Part shown: one piece after another, positions 16,252 to 24,029 of the stretch | Layout: each line of letters opens with the position of its first letter | How positions within the stretch are numbered: position 1 is the stretch's first letter | From: Limisphaerales bacterium | GTDB taxonomy: Bacteria > Verrucomicrobiota > Verrucomicrobiia > Limisphaerales > UBA11358 | Direction: 5' to 3' | NCBI GenBank assembly: GCA_027451565.1 | Contig: DAIDJC010000010.1 | Location: forward strand, 1-27,834 | Length of the DNA: 27,834 nt | The notes under the pieces: model-generated | What the model was told of the DNA's origin: nothing | The model's input: only the letters and a program-made list of their open reading frames with translations | Database searches by the model: none | Made by a program: the position numbers and the translations under genes

Positions 16252-16686
16252 TCAGGATGGGTTGGCCTGCTTGGTGAACGCGCTCAATACCTTGATGTGC
16301 GCGGCGCTGGCCGCGTCCATGATGCTGACAATTTTTCCCCACGGAGCGTTTTTGTCCGCTCGAATCGCAAGTTGCACCTGCGGGTTTTTGCGGGCTTCTT
16401 CCTGTAGCTGGGCGTTGAATTGTTCCAGGGTCACCGGCAGGTTGTTGGGGCTCATGCGGAGCATGCCTTGCGCATCTATGCTCACGACAATCGGTGGATT
16501 TTGATTCGCTCCCGCCTTCGTGGCCTGCGTGGATTCAGGCAGGGAGAGCCGGAAGGCTGGGGGTTGCTTGAATGACGTGGTGACCAGAAGAAAAATGACC
16601 AGTACGATCAAGACATCAATCAGGGCAACAATGATAACCGCCGGGGCAGGGCGTTTGCGTCGGATCAGGAAGCGCATGGTGGTCAA
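16252..16686 (-). CDS. exbD: ExbD/TolR-family biopolymer transport protein
   Basis: This 144-residue protein has one N-terminal membrane segment (about residues 16-38) and a periplasmic domain. The conserved membrane aspartate needed for proton coupling in the family is Asp24 (VALIDVLIVLVIF). With ExbB it forms the inner-membrane motor that energises TonB. It is the last gene of the tonB-exbB-exbD unit, and its start overlaps the exbB stop by 4 bp. TolR is the alternative name, but the linked TonB-like gene favours ExbD. Confidence 0.9.
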   Translation of the reverse strand: MTTMRFLIRRKRPAPAVIIVALIDVLIVLVIFLLVTTSFKQPPAFRLSLPESTQATKAGANQNPPIVVSIDAQGMLRMSPNNLPVTLEQFNAQLQEEARKNPQVQLAIRADKNAPWGKIVSIMDAASAAHIKVLSAFTKQANPS

Positions 16687-17324
16687 ACGGTTTTCGGCCT
16701 GGCGCCAGCCTGGGGCTTTTCCTCCATCTTATACTGCCGCCGGACAAATTCATCGCACAAGGTTTCCATTTCCACCGCCAAAACCTCGATTTTTTTGTTG
16801 AAATAACTCCAGGCCACCAGGGATGGAATGGAGATCAGCAATCCAATCAGTGTCGTGCGGAGAATCAGGCTGATTCCCTGTGCCAGTTTCGCGGCGTCAT
16901 TGCTGTTGTTCAGGCCCGACTGGCCTATGTCCCCAAACACGGTGATCATGCCAAATATGGTCCCCACCAGGCCCAGCAGGGGGGCAATACCCACGATGAT
17001 TTCAAGAACCACCAAGCCTCTCTCCAGTTTGACAATTTCGTGGCGGGCCGCCGTCTCCAGGGAGCCCACGTTTTCAGCCTTGGGCCAGTCCAGGTGATTG
17101 GCGGCCGTCAGCACCAGGCGCCCCAGGGGGGACGGCTGGGCTTCGCACAAATGCCGGACGGTGGGCACTTCCTTCGAGCTTCGGCACTCCGAGAGCGCCC
17201 CCACCAGCAGCGGCGGCACCACCTGGTTCCAGCGCAATGACCATCCGCGCCAGAGGGTTACCCCCACCGCAGTGACCGATGTCAGGCCCAATAGCACATA
17301 TACAGCAATGTCCGTGATATCCAT
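16683..17324 (-). CDS. exbB: ExbB/MotA/TolQ-family proton channel
   Basis: This 213-residue inner-membrane protein has a segment near the N-terminus (about 5-24) and two close together after residue 100, including LEIIVGIAPLLGLVGTIFGM and TTLIGLLISIPSLVAWSYF. The GLVGTIFGMI motif is the family hallmark. It forms the proton-conducting pore with ExbD. It starts 9 bp after the tonB stop and overlaps exbD, so the three are almost certainly one transcript. Confidence 0.92.
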   Translation of the reverse strand: MDITDIAVYVLLGLTSVTAVGVTLWRGWSLRWNQVVPPLLVGALSECRSSKEVPTVRHLCEAQPSPLGRLVLTAANHLDWPKAENVGSLETAARHEIVKLERGLVVLEIIVGIAPLLGLVGTIFGMITVFGDIGQSGLNNSNDAAKLAQGISLILRTTLIGLLISIPSLVAWSYFNKKIEVLAVEMETLCDEFVRRQYKMEEKPQAGARPKTV

Positions 17325-17333
17325 AAAATGATT

Positions 17334-18317
17334 TCAATAATAAACAAACGTAAAAGTGACTTCCCGATAATTCTCTCCAATCACTTGCCGCATTTCATCC
17401 GGCCACTTGCCAAAAGGCGCCGCGTCTTCAATGGCCTCCTGGCAGTCATAGCTGAGCAGATTGCCCACGTTATTGGCGGTGACCTGAACGTCTCGCACTG
17501 TGCCATCATATTCCAGTTTGAACACAATGGAAACCTTTCCCGTGCGGTCCCCCACAAATCCTTGTTGTTCCAGGAGACTGTCCCAGCGTGCCTGCACCGC
17601 ATAGATCAGGGCGCGGTCATAATCGCCAAATGGGGTTGCCCTCACATCCAGACTGGAATTGAGTTTATGATGCGCCCCGCCGTTGAGTTGGCTTTCCAGG
17701 CCAGGAAGATGGTCCTGTTGCGCCACCTGCTTCAAGGTTCGCGGGCGGGGCCGGTCGGGCGCCGGATTTTGCTGCGTTTCAATCCGGGCTATTTCCTTCT
17801 GAATCTTTTCCGAGCCATCATTCAGCGGCGAGGACTGGCTTGGCGCCTGGCTCGGTTGGGTTGGCGGCGTGTCCGGCGATGGACGCAAGGGCTGGGCTTG
17901 GTTTGGCGCAGGATGAGCCTTGGACAGTCGTGTGGCGTTTTCCGTCTTGAGTATGTCCTTCTGCTTTCCGTCCAGCTTGGGTTGCTTCAGGTTTTTATCC
18001 TCATCCGGATTGCCGGCATGCGAGTTTTTGTCCGAGTAATAGGATGTGTTTTTCGGGGGAGTGGCATCAGCCTGGCTCACTTCCACGAAAATCGTGGGTT
18101 GACTTTCCTTTACCGCCGTTTTGGCCGGCAGCACCGGATGGATGATGTGGTGGCGCAGGGCAAAATGGCGCAGGTTTTGCCACCAACCCCAATGTTGCCC
18201 CATTTCATAAAGACTCAAAAGACTGAGATGCAGCAGGAGGGAAACCAGCAAGGCAACCATCACCCGTTCCCATTCGGAACGGCTGAGGCGCAGGGACCTG
18301 GTTTCATATTCGACCAT
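17334..18317 (-). CDS. tonB: TonB-like energy transducer
   Basis: This 327-residue protein has a short cytoplasmic N-terminus, one membrane anchor (about residues 20-42, VMVALLVSLLLHLSLLSLY), a long linker rich in Pro, Gln, Ser and charged residues (about 80-200), and a C-terminal TonB-type domain. The C-terminal domain includes YAVQARWDSLLEQQG, GKVSIVFKLEYDGTVRDVQV and REVTFTFVYY. It would span the periplasm to outer-membrane receptors. The frame also permits a GTG at 18338; the ATG at 18317 is simpler. No receptor gene is in view. The 228-bp region before it is divergent from the Nif3 gene and shows no clear operator. Confidence 0.87.
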   Translation of the reverse strand: MVEYETRSLRLSRSEWERVMVALLVSLLLHLSLLSLYEMGQHWGWWQNLRHFALRHHIIHPVLPAKTAVKESQPTIFVEVSQADATPPKNTSYYSDKNSHAGNPDEDKNLKQPKLDGKQKDILKTENATRLSKAHPAPNQAQPLRPSPDTPPTQPSQAPSQSSPLNDGSEKIQKEIARIETQQNPAPDRPRPRTLKQVAQQDHLPGLESQLNGGAHHKLNSSLDVRATPFGDYDRALIYAVQARWDSLLEQQGFVGDRTGKVSIVFKLEYDGTVRDVQVTANNVGNLLSYDCQEAIEDAAPFGKWPDEMRQVIGENYREVTFTFVYY

Positions 18318-18545
18318 GAACCCACTACTTTGCCCCACAGACCTGTCCCCGGCAACTTATAGATTTACCCTCCTTTTGACATTTTGACGCCCAACCCACC
18401 GGAAATGGACAGGAGATGCCATTTTGGCAAAAGGCCAGGCTACGGGGCGCCCCAGAGAGACAAGCATTGGCTCAAATTCGTTTGAATATGACCCCTCAAG
18501 CGGTTCCCGGCTTGCAGATTATTGGCAATGTGATTTCATCGGGTC

Positions 18546-19307
18546 ATGGCGAAGGCAGACTTGGCAGGAATGGTAAAATATTGCGACCAAACTCTGGGCA
18601 CGCGGCACGTTAAGGATTATGACAAGGCTTGGAATGGCCTGCAGGTTCAAAATTCAGGAAAAGTAACCCGGATTGCTGCGGCTGTGGATGCCAGTTTGGC
18701 CACCGTCAGAATGGCCGTGGAGGCCGGGGCAGATTTGTTGTTGGTGCATCACGGTTTGTTTTGGACCCAACGCCAGCCCTGGACCGGCGCCACTCGCGAT
18801 TTGCTGGGGTTGTTGGTCCAAAACAACCTCGCCGTTTACAGTTCCCACCTGCCTTTGGACCTGCATCCAAGCCTCGGCAATAATGCCATTTTAAGCGCCC
18901 TATTGGGATTCAAACGGTTCAAGCCCTTTTTTCAAAGTCATGGCCAATTTATTGGCATGCGGGCAAATGTCGCGGTGTCCCGGCAGACCCTGGCAGACCG
19001 CCTCCGGCGTGCGACTGGCGGCAGGGTTCTTGTCATCCCAGGCGGTCCGGAGCAATGCAGGCGGATAGGCGTGGTGACGGGTGGTGCAGGGTCTGAATTG
19101 GCACTGGCCGCCGCCGAGGGCGTGGATACTTTCATCACCGGGGAAGGGCCCCACTGGTCCCACTCCCTGGCGGAGGAATTGGGGTTGAACGTGTTTTATG
19201 CCGGGCATTACGCCACCGAAACCTTTGGGGTGAAGGCTCTCGCAGAATGTCTCTCTCAAAAATTCAAACTACCCTGGGTTTTTCTGGATCACCCCAGCGG
19301 ACTTTAG
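18546..19307 (+). CDS. Nif3-like dinuclear metal-centre protein
   Basis: This 253-residue cytoplasmic protein belongs to the NIF3/YbgI family, whose members form hexameric rings with a two-metal site. The old name GTP cyclohydrolase 1 type 2 is not a proven activity. Metal-site motifs are LLLVHHGLFW (about residues 62-71), SSHLPLDLHPSLGNN (about 99-113), ITGEGPHWSHSLAEELG and FYAGHYATETFGV. It is the short form without the central insertion. The stop is 2 bp before the terminal repeat of a partial repeat element. The true role is unknown. Confidence 0.9.
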   Translation: MAKADLAGMVKYCDQTLGTRHVKDYDKAWNGLQVQNSGKVTRIAAAVDASLATVRMAVEAGADLLLVHHGLFWTQRQPWTGATRDLLGLLVQNNLAVYSSHLPLDLHPSLGNNAILSALLGFKRFKPFFQSHGQFIGMRANVAVSRQTLADRLRRATGGRVLVIPGGPEQCRRIGVVTGGAGSELALAAAEGVDTFITGEGPHWSHSLAEELGLNVFYAGHYATETFGVKALAECLSQKFKLPWVFLDHPSGL

Positions 19308-19308
19308 G

Positions 19309-19433
19309 GCCTGTCTGAAATTTGCGAGGGGTGCTGCGGCGGGGGAGGAGTATCCCCATACCAGGCTATGGCAACCAAGCCAACGCGGCCCACAGACAAA
19401 GGACCCTCCGTCCGCAGGGTTTTCGAGCAAAAA
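19309..19433. repeat. Diverged partial copy C of the 270-bp repeat family
   Basis: It begins with GCCTGTCTGAAA (19309-19320), the family's left terminal repeat, followed by GGGGTGCTGCGGC as in copies A and B. Further on, CAACCAAGCC and GGACCCTCCGTCCGCAGGGTTTTCG loosely match the left flank of copy A. No right terminal repeat follows. Instead the sequence runs into the 229-bp direct repeat. It is probably a truncated or rearranged copy. Confidence 0.5.
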
Positions 19434-19662
19434 GAACTTGGTTGGGCTGTGGTCTTTGCAAAGGATTTTTGCCCAATCGTTTCTGTCTCTTTCAAAAAAA
19501 TCTAGCAATCTCGCTCGAATACAACTCCGGCCAGGACTTTTTTGCGGCGATCAGGACTTCCTTTTGGAAAAGCTTGGCACGGGGTTGGTAATTGGCGTCG
19601 CCCTCGATCTTTTTCCTGAAAATCCCGGTGTCACTTCACCCTTGGCTGACTCGCCTTCATTG
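19434..19662. repeat. 229-bp direct repeat, copy 1 (left of toxin-antitoxin genes)
   Basis: It matches 20490-20718 at a constant offset of 1056 bp with about seven substitutions and no gaps (about 97% identity). Short open frames exist on both strands in both copies, but none resembles a known family. Both copies include TTTTTTGAAAGAGACAG read on the minus strand. Confidence 0.88.
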
Positions 19663-19748
19663 GCAATCTGCCATGACTGGCTCCGTTTCGCCCTAAAACA
19701 CAAACCGCATCCAAATATCATATACAATGGCAATGCTTGAAAGCGGTA

Positions 19749-20090
19749 TCAGCCGATGCTTTCCAGGCGGTCAAGATATACGTTGACCAGTTTATTGGTT
19801 TTGAGCAGCGATTCGATCTGCGGCCAGCGGCGGGCGAGCAAAGCGTGATATTCGTTTCTGCGAAGATTGCCGAACCGCAGATGCACGACTCGCGGCGGTG
19901 GCGAACTCGTGATAATGCGATCCGAGAAATCCGTATCCTTGCTCACAATGACCAAATCACATGAGCGGGCGTAGTTCCAAATCTGCGAATCTGCGGGATT
20001 CCGTCCGACCTTCGACAAAGGAATGATTGGAAGCTTTGGGGCGAACCGTAAATGCGACGGCACGTTGCCATCGAACAAATACCCCTTCAT
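19749..20090 (-). CDS. DUF5615-family PIN-like toxin component
   Basis: This 113-residue protein resembles the Mut7-C/DUF5615 PIN-like RNase group usually paired with DUF433 antitoxins. Motifs are YLFDGNVPSHL at the N-terminus (family pattern DxNLP), NPADSQIWNYAR and LVIVSKDTDFSDR, whose aspartates are the likely metal site. The frame stays open upstream to 20147. The ATG at 20090 was chosen because the family begins with this strand and the ATG overlaps the antitoxin stop as ATGA. It is second in a two-gene unit lying between 229-bp direct repeats. Toxicity is inferred from family pairing, not shown by sequence. Confidence 0.85.
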   Translation of the reverse strand: MKGYLFDGNVPSHLRFAPKLPIIPLSKVGRNPADSQIWNYARSCDLVIVSKDTDFSDRIITSSPPPRVVHLRFGNLRRNEYHALLARRWPQIESLLKTNKLVNVYLDRLESIG

Positions 20091-20311
20091 GCTGCCCGGA
20101 CCAGCGAGAAATGATTGCCCATAACCCGCGAAGCGTAATCCAGGCACGCTTGCACATCGGCGCGAGTCAGTTTCGGATATTCCTCCAAAACGTCCTCAAC
20201 CGAATCACCAGAAGCGAGGAACTCCAAGACCGTCTGCACTGTGATGCGTGTACCACGAATCACGGGCCGCCCATTGCAAACATCCGGCTTGATTGAAATG
20301 CGTTCCGCCAT
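20087..20311 (-). CDS. DUF433-family antitoxin-like protein
   Basis: This 74-residue protein has the DUF433 signature: ISIKPDVCNGRPVIRGTRITV (about residues 5-25), SVEDVLEEYPKLTRADVQACLDYA. The fold is a small helix-turn-helix-like domain, and members act as DNA-binding antitoxins next to PIN-like partners. GGAG lies almost directly before the ATG, a short spacing. It is first in the operon and probably represses its own promoter; TAAAAT just upstream could be a -10 element, but no convincing -35 is seen. Confidence 0.87.
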   Translation of the reverse strand: MAERISIKPDVCNGRPVIRGTRITVQTVLEFLASGDSVEDVLEEYPKLTRADVQACLDYASRVMGNHFSLVRAA

Positions 20312-20489
20312 ACTCCTATTTTACCACAATCGCCAGCGAATCCAAGGGGAAACGCGGCAGTCATTTTTCATACTGGCTTCGGATACTCCTCAAGCACACC
20401 TTACCCACGAATTGGGCCGGGTTGTCCACCTGGTAACCATTTTCAATGGAGATGCCAAAGACACGAGGCACAACGCATAATGCTGCACT

Positions 20490-20718
20490 GAACCTGGTTG
20501 GGCTGTAGTCTTTGCAAAGGATTTTTGCCCAATCGTTTCTGTCTCTTTCAAAAAAATCTAGCAATCTCGCTCGAATACAACTCCGGCCAGGCCTTTTTTG
20601 CGGCGATCAGGACTTCCTTTTGGAAAAGCTGGGCACGGGGTTGGTAATTGGCGTCGCCCTCGATCTTTTTCCTGAAAATCCCGGTGTGACTTCACCCTTG
20701 GCCGACTCGCCTTTATTG
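20490..20718. repeat. 229-bp direct repeat, copy 2 (right of toxin-antitoxin genes)
   Basis: This is the partner of 19434-19662 in the same direction. The two copies bound an 827-bp segment holding only the DUF433/DUF5615 pair. The 178 bp before it (20312-20489) and the 232 bp after it, up to the tRNA (20719-20950), contain no recognisable gene. Confidence 0.88.
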
Positions 20719-20950
20719 ATGGCCGGCCGCCGGTGGTTTTGGGGAAAATTGGACCGACGGAGCTTGGCCGCGCACAACGCCCGTGGGTGTGTTTTTGGGT
20801 TGCGGCGAAATTGCTTGCCATTGGCTCGGACCCGCCCAAAATGAATGCCGTTGCACCTGTCAAGGGCTGCGGGGGTCCTGGCAAAATCAAAGCCAGCTTG
20901 GGGGGACCATGCCAATATGCCCGTCAGGCTCCGGTGCAGTGTCAATTTCA

Positions 20951-21025
20951 GCCAGTTTAGCTCAGTGGTAGAGCAACGGTTTTGTAAACCGTAGGTCGTC
21001 GGTTCGACCCCGACAACTGGCTCCA
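20951..21025 (+). tRNA. tRNA-Thr (anticodon TGT)
   Basis: A complete cloverleaf is visible: acceptor GCCAGTT with AACTGGC, D arm GCTC...GAGC, anticodon stem ACGGT/ACCGT around loop TTTGTAA (anticodon TGT, reading ACA), and T arm GTCGG-TTCGACC-CCGAC. It is followed by discriminator T and an encoded CCA. It stands alone and has accessory DNA on both sides. No second copy of its 3' end was found in the window. Confidence 0.97.
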
Positions 21026-21241
21026 TTTCATAACTGTGTGTGCAGTAATTGTTTGTGGGGCATTTGGTCTGCAAAGGACACCAAAACGGATACCAACTTT
21101 AGAACTCCGTCAGGTTTCGGAATAACGGGTGTTAATTCGCCCACTGCTCGCTAACGCGGCAGGGTTGGCTTCATTTATCTTCGTGGTTGCGTGAAATTAT
21201 GAAAACACGTTATCGCTTAGCCTAACTTCCTGAGGGATTAA
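21026..21241. other. Gene-poor stretch downstream of tRNA-Thr
   Basis: This is AT-richer than its surroundings. I see no gene, no repeat of the tRNA 3' end and no integrase. Its position right after a tRNA and before mobility-type genes makes it a candidate integration junction, but the sequence shows no attachment site directly. Confidence 0.4.
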
Positions 21242-21277
21242 CAAAAAACCCAATAAAACCGAGGGATTCTCGATTTT
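21242..21277 (-). terminator. Intrinsic terminator-like hairpin for the DUF4338 gene
   Basis: On the minus strand AAAATCGAG (complement of 21269-21277) pairs with CTCGGTTTT (complement of 21255-21263), 8 of 9 bases, around a 5-nt loop. T-rich sequence including a run of six T follows. It lies about 97 bp past the DUF4338 stop. Confidence 0.5.
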
Positions 21278-21374
21278 GTCGGGCTACGCGCCTGGTTTTT
21301 TGGCGGGGCGGCAAAGAGGGCCGTCGGGTTTAATTTTGACAACTTGTCATTGAGATTTTTGGGGATGGCGGTCA

Positions 21375-22382
21375 TCAGCGGGCGGGCCGTATGCGGATCC
21401 AGCCGCAAAGAACCCAGTCGGATGGTTTGCAGGTGGCGCAGGATGCGGGGTCCATGCGGGTGAGCACCTGGTAGAACACGCCGTAGGCGGGCACCTGATA
21501 AAAGCGCCGCGTGCCTTTTTTGATCGGCAGGCCGAGGCGCCGGCGCTGGGCGGGCTTCAAGGTGTTGGCGAAACGGACAATCTCGGCGATCTCGCGCCGT
21601 CCGGCCAGCAGCGCCAGCGCGATGAGGGTGAGCACCGGGCCGATGCGATAGTGCGTGTTGGGGTCGCGCGGGCCGGGCGCGCGGCGAAAGACGTCCAGCA
21701 ACGAATCCAGTTGCGCAGCCCCGACCGGCAGCGTGCCGGAGGGCGCGCGGCCCAAACCGGCGCGGCAGGCTTCGGGCACCTTCGCGGCGCGCAAGAGTGG
21801 GCGGGCGTCGGGTCGCAGCGGATAGAGCCACAGCTTCTTGGGCCGCTCGTTGGCCACATAGAAGTCGGCGCGGTGCCGGCGGTAACCGGCGCTGAACCCC
21901 ACCGGTTCCCAGTTGCTGGCGTTGTAACACGTACCCGCGTAGGCTTCCGGATCGGTGAATGTTTCGGCCAGGACCGGGCGGTAGCCGAAGCGTTGCTGCC
22001 ACTGTTCGGGCAGGACGCGTAGCGCCGCGCTCAAGACTTGCGAGGCCAGATTGGGCGACTGGCCTTTGCCGGTCAGCAGCAGAAAGCGGCGGTTTTGCAC
22101 CACCAGTTTCAAACGTTCCACGCGCTGGTTGGCGCTCCAGGAAATCCAGCGGTCGCGATCTTTGAGCGCGTAGCAGGCCGGCCCCCAGACCAGCAGGGCC
22201 ACGGGCTGGCCGTCCTGTTCGACGACTTGTCGGAGATAATCGCCGACCGGCTGGCCGGCGCCCAGGTAATGATGTTGGCCCAGGAGATCGTCGAACCAAG
22301 AAATCTCGTCGTCCGCAGCGATGCGGACAGACCTCTGGAGCCGATCAGAAGGGGCCGGGCTTAATGACGATGGTGTATTCAT
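21375..22382 (-). CDS. DruA-like DUF4338 protein fused to a transposase-associated helical domain
   Basis: This 335-residue protein has an N-terminal half (about 20-210) resembling DUF4338, the DruA family known from Druantia defence loci and often found beside transposases: WFDDLLGQHHYLGAGQPVGDYLRQVV, LVWGPACYALKDRDRWISW, NRRFLLL, RVLPEQWQQRFGYRPVLAETF and YAGTCYNASNW. Residues about 245-320 (IGPVLTLIALALLAGRREIAEIVRFA ending VFYQVLTRMDP) resemble the N-terminal DDE_Tnp_1-associated region of ISAs1-type transposases. The catalytic DDE domain is absent: the frame ends shortly after in a low-similarity tail. Another frame stays open to 21238, so a frameshift near 21440 is possible. It is markedly GC-richer than the restriction genes beside it. 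The role is uncertain: transposon accessory, defence or remnant. Confidence 0.75.
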   Translation of the reverse strand: MNTPSSLSPAPSDRLQRSVRIAADDEISWFDDLLGQHHYLGAGQPVGDYLRQVVEQDGQPVALLVWGPACYALKDRDRWISWSANQRVERLKLVVQNRRFLLLTGKGQSPNLASQVLSAALRVLPEQWQQRFGYRPVLAETFTDPEAYAGTCYNASNWEPVGFSAGYRRHRADFYVANERPKKLWLYPLRPDARPLLRAAKVPEACRAGLGRAPSGTLPVGAAQLDSLLDVFRRAPGPRDPNTHYRIGPVLTLIALALLAGRREIAEIVRFANTLKPAQRRRLGLPIKKGTRRFYQVPAYGVFYQVLTRMDPASCATCKPSDWVLCGWIRIRPAR

Positions 22383-22494
22383 CCGAGATTAGCAGAGCAA
22401 AAAACCAGCCGCATGTCTGGCCCCATTTTTAACCAGTGAACTTCAACCACTTGAACTTGTAAAAAAATCACCCTGGTCAGCGTCCTTTGACACC

Positions 22495-22515
22495 GTTGCT
22501 CGGTTGCCGAGCAAC
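22495..22515. promoter_or_regulatory. Perfect 9-bp inverted repeat before the methyltransferase gene
   Basis: GTTGCTCGG (22495-22503) and CCGAGCAAC (22507-22515) flank a 3-nt centre, 24 bp before the methyltransferase ATG. It could be an operator or a hairpin in the leader. TTGACA (22487-22492) precedes it, but the only good -10-like hexamer, GATAGT (22525-22530), is 32 bp away, so I do not call a promoter. Confidence 0.45.
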
Positions 22516-22538
22516 GACAAGTTTGATAGTCTCACACC

Positions 22539-24029
22539 ATGTTAACCGCGGCCGTAGCAGAATCAGCAATTCGCAAGCGAAAAGGGGAACTTGGACAGTT
22601 CCTTACCCCCGCTCCTGTGGCTGATTTTATGGCTTCTTTGTTCGCGCCGCTCCCCAAAGTTGTGCGTTTGCTTGATGCCGGCGCCGGGGCGGGATCACTC
22701 ACGTCAGCCTTCGTCTCGCATCTGTGCGAGAACAACGCCAGTGTTAGCGCGGTCGAGGCAACACTTTTCGAGATTGACTCGCTCATTCAGGATGCCCTTT
22801 TTAAAAAAATGCAGGATTGTCAGCGTATTTGCGAGAAAGCAGGCATCCAATTCAGTTTCGCCATCCATGAGTCTGATTTCATTCAGGAAATGTCGGCTCG
22901 TCTTGGAGATAGTTTGTTCGACATGAAGCCGCTCGTTTTCGATGCTGCCATCGTAAATCCGCCCTATCGGAAAATCAGCACGGATTCCGCAGAAAGGCGA
23001 GGTTTACGCCATGTCGGCGTTGAAACTAGCAACCTCTATGCTGGCTTTATTGCACTCATCCAGCGATTGCTTGCCCCCGGCGGGCAACTTGTAGCAATCA
23101 CCCCAAGAAGCTTTTGCAATGGGCCGTATTTCCGACCCTTTCGCGAAGATTTGCTCGCCAACTTGGAATTCCATCGCCTTCATGTCTTTGAATCACGCGG
23201 AGCGGCCTTCCGTGACGATAGCGTGTTACAAGAAAATATTATTTTCCACGCCGTGAAAGGCTATAAGCAGCCTAACAAGTTGGTGGTTTCCAGCAGTAGC
23301 GGCAAGCATGGCGATATTGTCGCCGAGGCAAAAATCCCATTTACGGAAATCGTTCATAAAAACGATTCGGAAAAATTTATTCACATTCCCTCCGCTTCCG
23401 GTCATGCAGGCGCGAAAAAGGTCATGGATGGATTGCACGCAACCCTTGCGTCTTTGGGCATTACCGTTTCAACCGGGCGCGTTGTTGATTTTCGTCTTAA
23501 AGATGCTTTGCGCATGAAGCCGGAGAAAGGAACTGTGCCGCTGCTTTATCCATGCCATTTCAATGGTGGAACTGTCCATTGGCCGAAACTGGATGCCCGC
23601 AAGCCTAACGCCATTCTCAACAATGACGAAACCCGGCCTTGGCTCGTAAAATCGGGGGTTTATTTGCTCACGAAACGATTCACATCCAAAGAGGAACGCC
23701 GCCGCTTGGTTGCTTGTATATTCGACCCGCAGGACGTGGATGCTGAATGGCTGGGATTTGAAAACCATCTTAATTATTTCCACGCAGACGGGCATGGGCT
23801 GGATAGAAATTTGGCTGTTGGCCTTTTTGTTTTCCTAAATTCTTCGGTAGTTGACCAATATTTTCGTCGTTTCAGCGGGCATACGCAGGTAAACGCCACC
23901 GATCTACGCACACTAGCATATCCCGACCGCAAAACACTGCAGGTAATGGGAAGTGAACTGAAACGACTTGATGAACCGCAAGAAAAGATTGACGAACTTG
24001 TCGAGAAATATATCCATGCCCACCAATAA
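22539..24029 (+). CDS. N6-adenine DNA methyltransferase of a BsuBI/PstI-type restriction-modification system
   Basis: This 496-residue class I SAM-dependent methyltransferase would protect the host's recognition sites by adenine methylation. GELGQFLTP (about residues 16-24) is the typical N-terminal motif of Eco57I/BsuBI-type enzymes. Motif I is LLDAGAGAGSL (about 43-53) and the catalytic motif IV is NPPY (about 139-142). A C-terminal half of about 270 residues is the likely target-recognition region. The product is directly followed, with a 14-bp overlap, by the endonuclease gene. Base composition is visibly AT-richer than the flanking core genes, consistent with transfer. The recognition sequence cannot be deduced; PstI relatives recognise CTGCAG. 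Confidence 0.92.
   Translation: MLTAAVAESAIRKRKGELGQFLTPAPVADFMASLFAPLPKVVRLLDAGAGAGSLTSAFVSHLCENNASVSAVEATLFEIDSLIQDALFKKMQDCQRICEKAGIQFSFAIHESDFIQEMSARLGDSLFDMKPLVFDAAIVNPPYRKISTDSAERRGLRHVGVETSNLYAGFIALIQRLLAPGGQLVAITPRSFCNGPYFRPFREDLLANLEFHRLHVFESRGAAFRDDSVLQENIIFHAVKGYKQPNKLVVSSSSGKHGDIVAEAKIPFTEIVHKNDSEKFIHIPSASGHAGAKKVMDGLHATLASLGITVSTGRVVDFRLKDALRMKPEKGTVPLLYPCHFNGGTVHWPKLDARKPNAILNNDETRPWLVKSGVYLLTKRFTSKEERRRLVACIFDPQDVDAEWLGFENHLNYFHADGHGLDRNLAVGLFVFLNSSVVDQYFRRFSGHTQVNATDLRTLAYPDRKTLQVMGSELKRLDEPQEKIDELVEKYIHAHQ

Noticed and set aside
17328..18362. Plus-strand open frame of 344 codons
   Set aside because: It is exactly antisense to the tonB-like gene, which has clear membrane anchor, linker and TonB domain. 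The frame is a shadow.
20944..20956. AATTTCAGCCAG at the tRNA 5' end resembling the right terminus of repeat copy B
   Set aside because: Only about 11 bases match and part of it is the tRNA acceptor stem. It is probably coincidence, though it could be the lost right end of copy C.
20607..21074. Minus-strand frame with a TTYGLQNRCSTTELNW-type stretch
   Set aside because: That stretch is the reverse strand of tRNA-Thr, a well-known source of false proteins. The rest covers the 229-bp repeat.
21238..22299. Overlapping minus-strand frame of 353 codons
   Set aside because: Over most of its length it is an arginine/proline-rich shadow of the DUF4338 frame. Only its last part may be a frameshifted tail, which is mentioned there.
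22487..22530. TTGACA and GATAGT before the methyltransferase as a promoter
   Set aside because: The spacing of 32 bp is far outside the 16-18 bp range for sigma-70 promoters.
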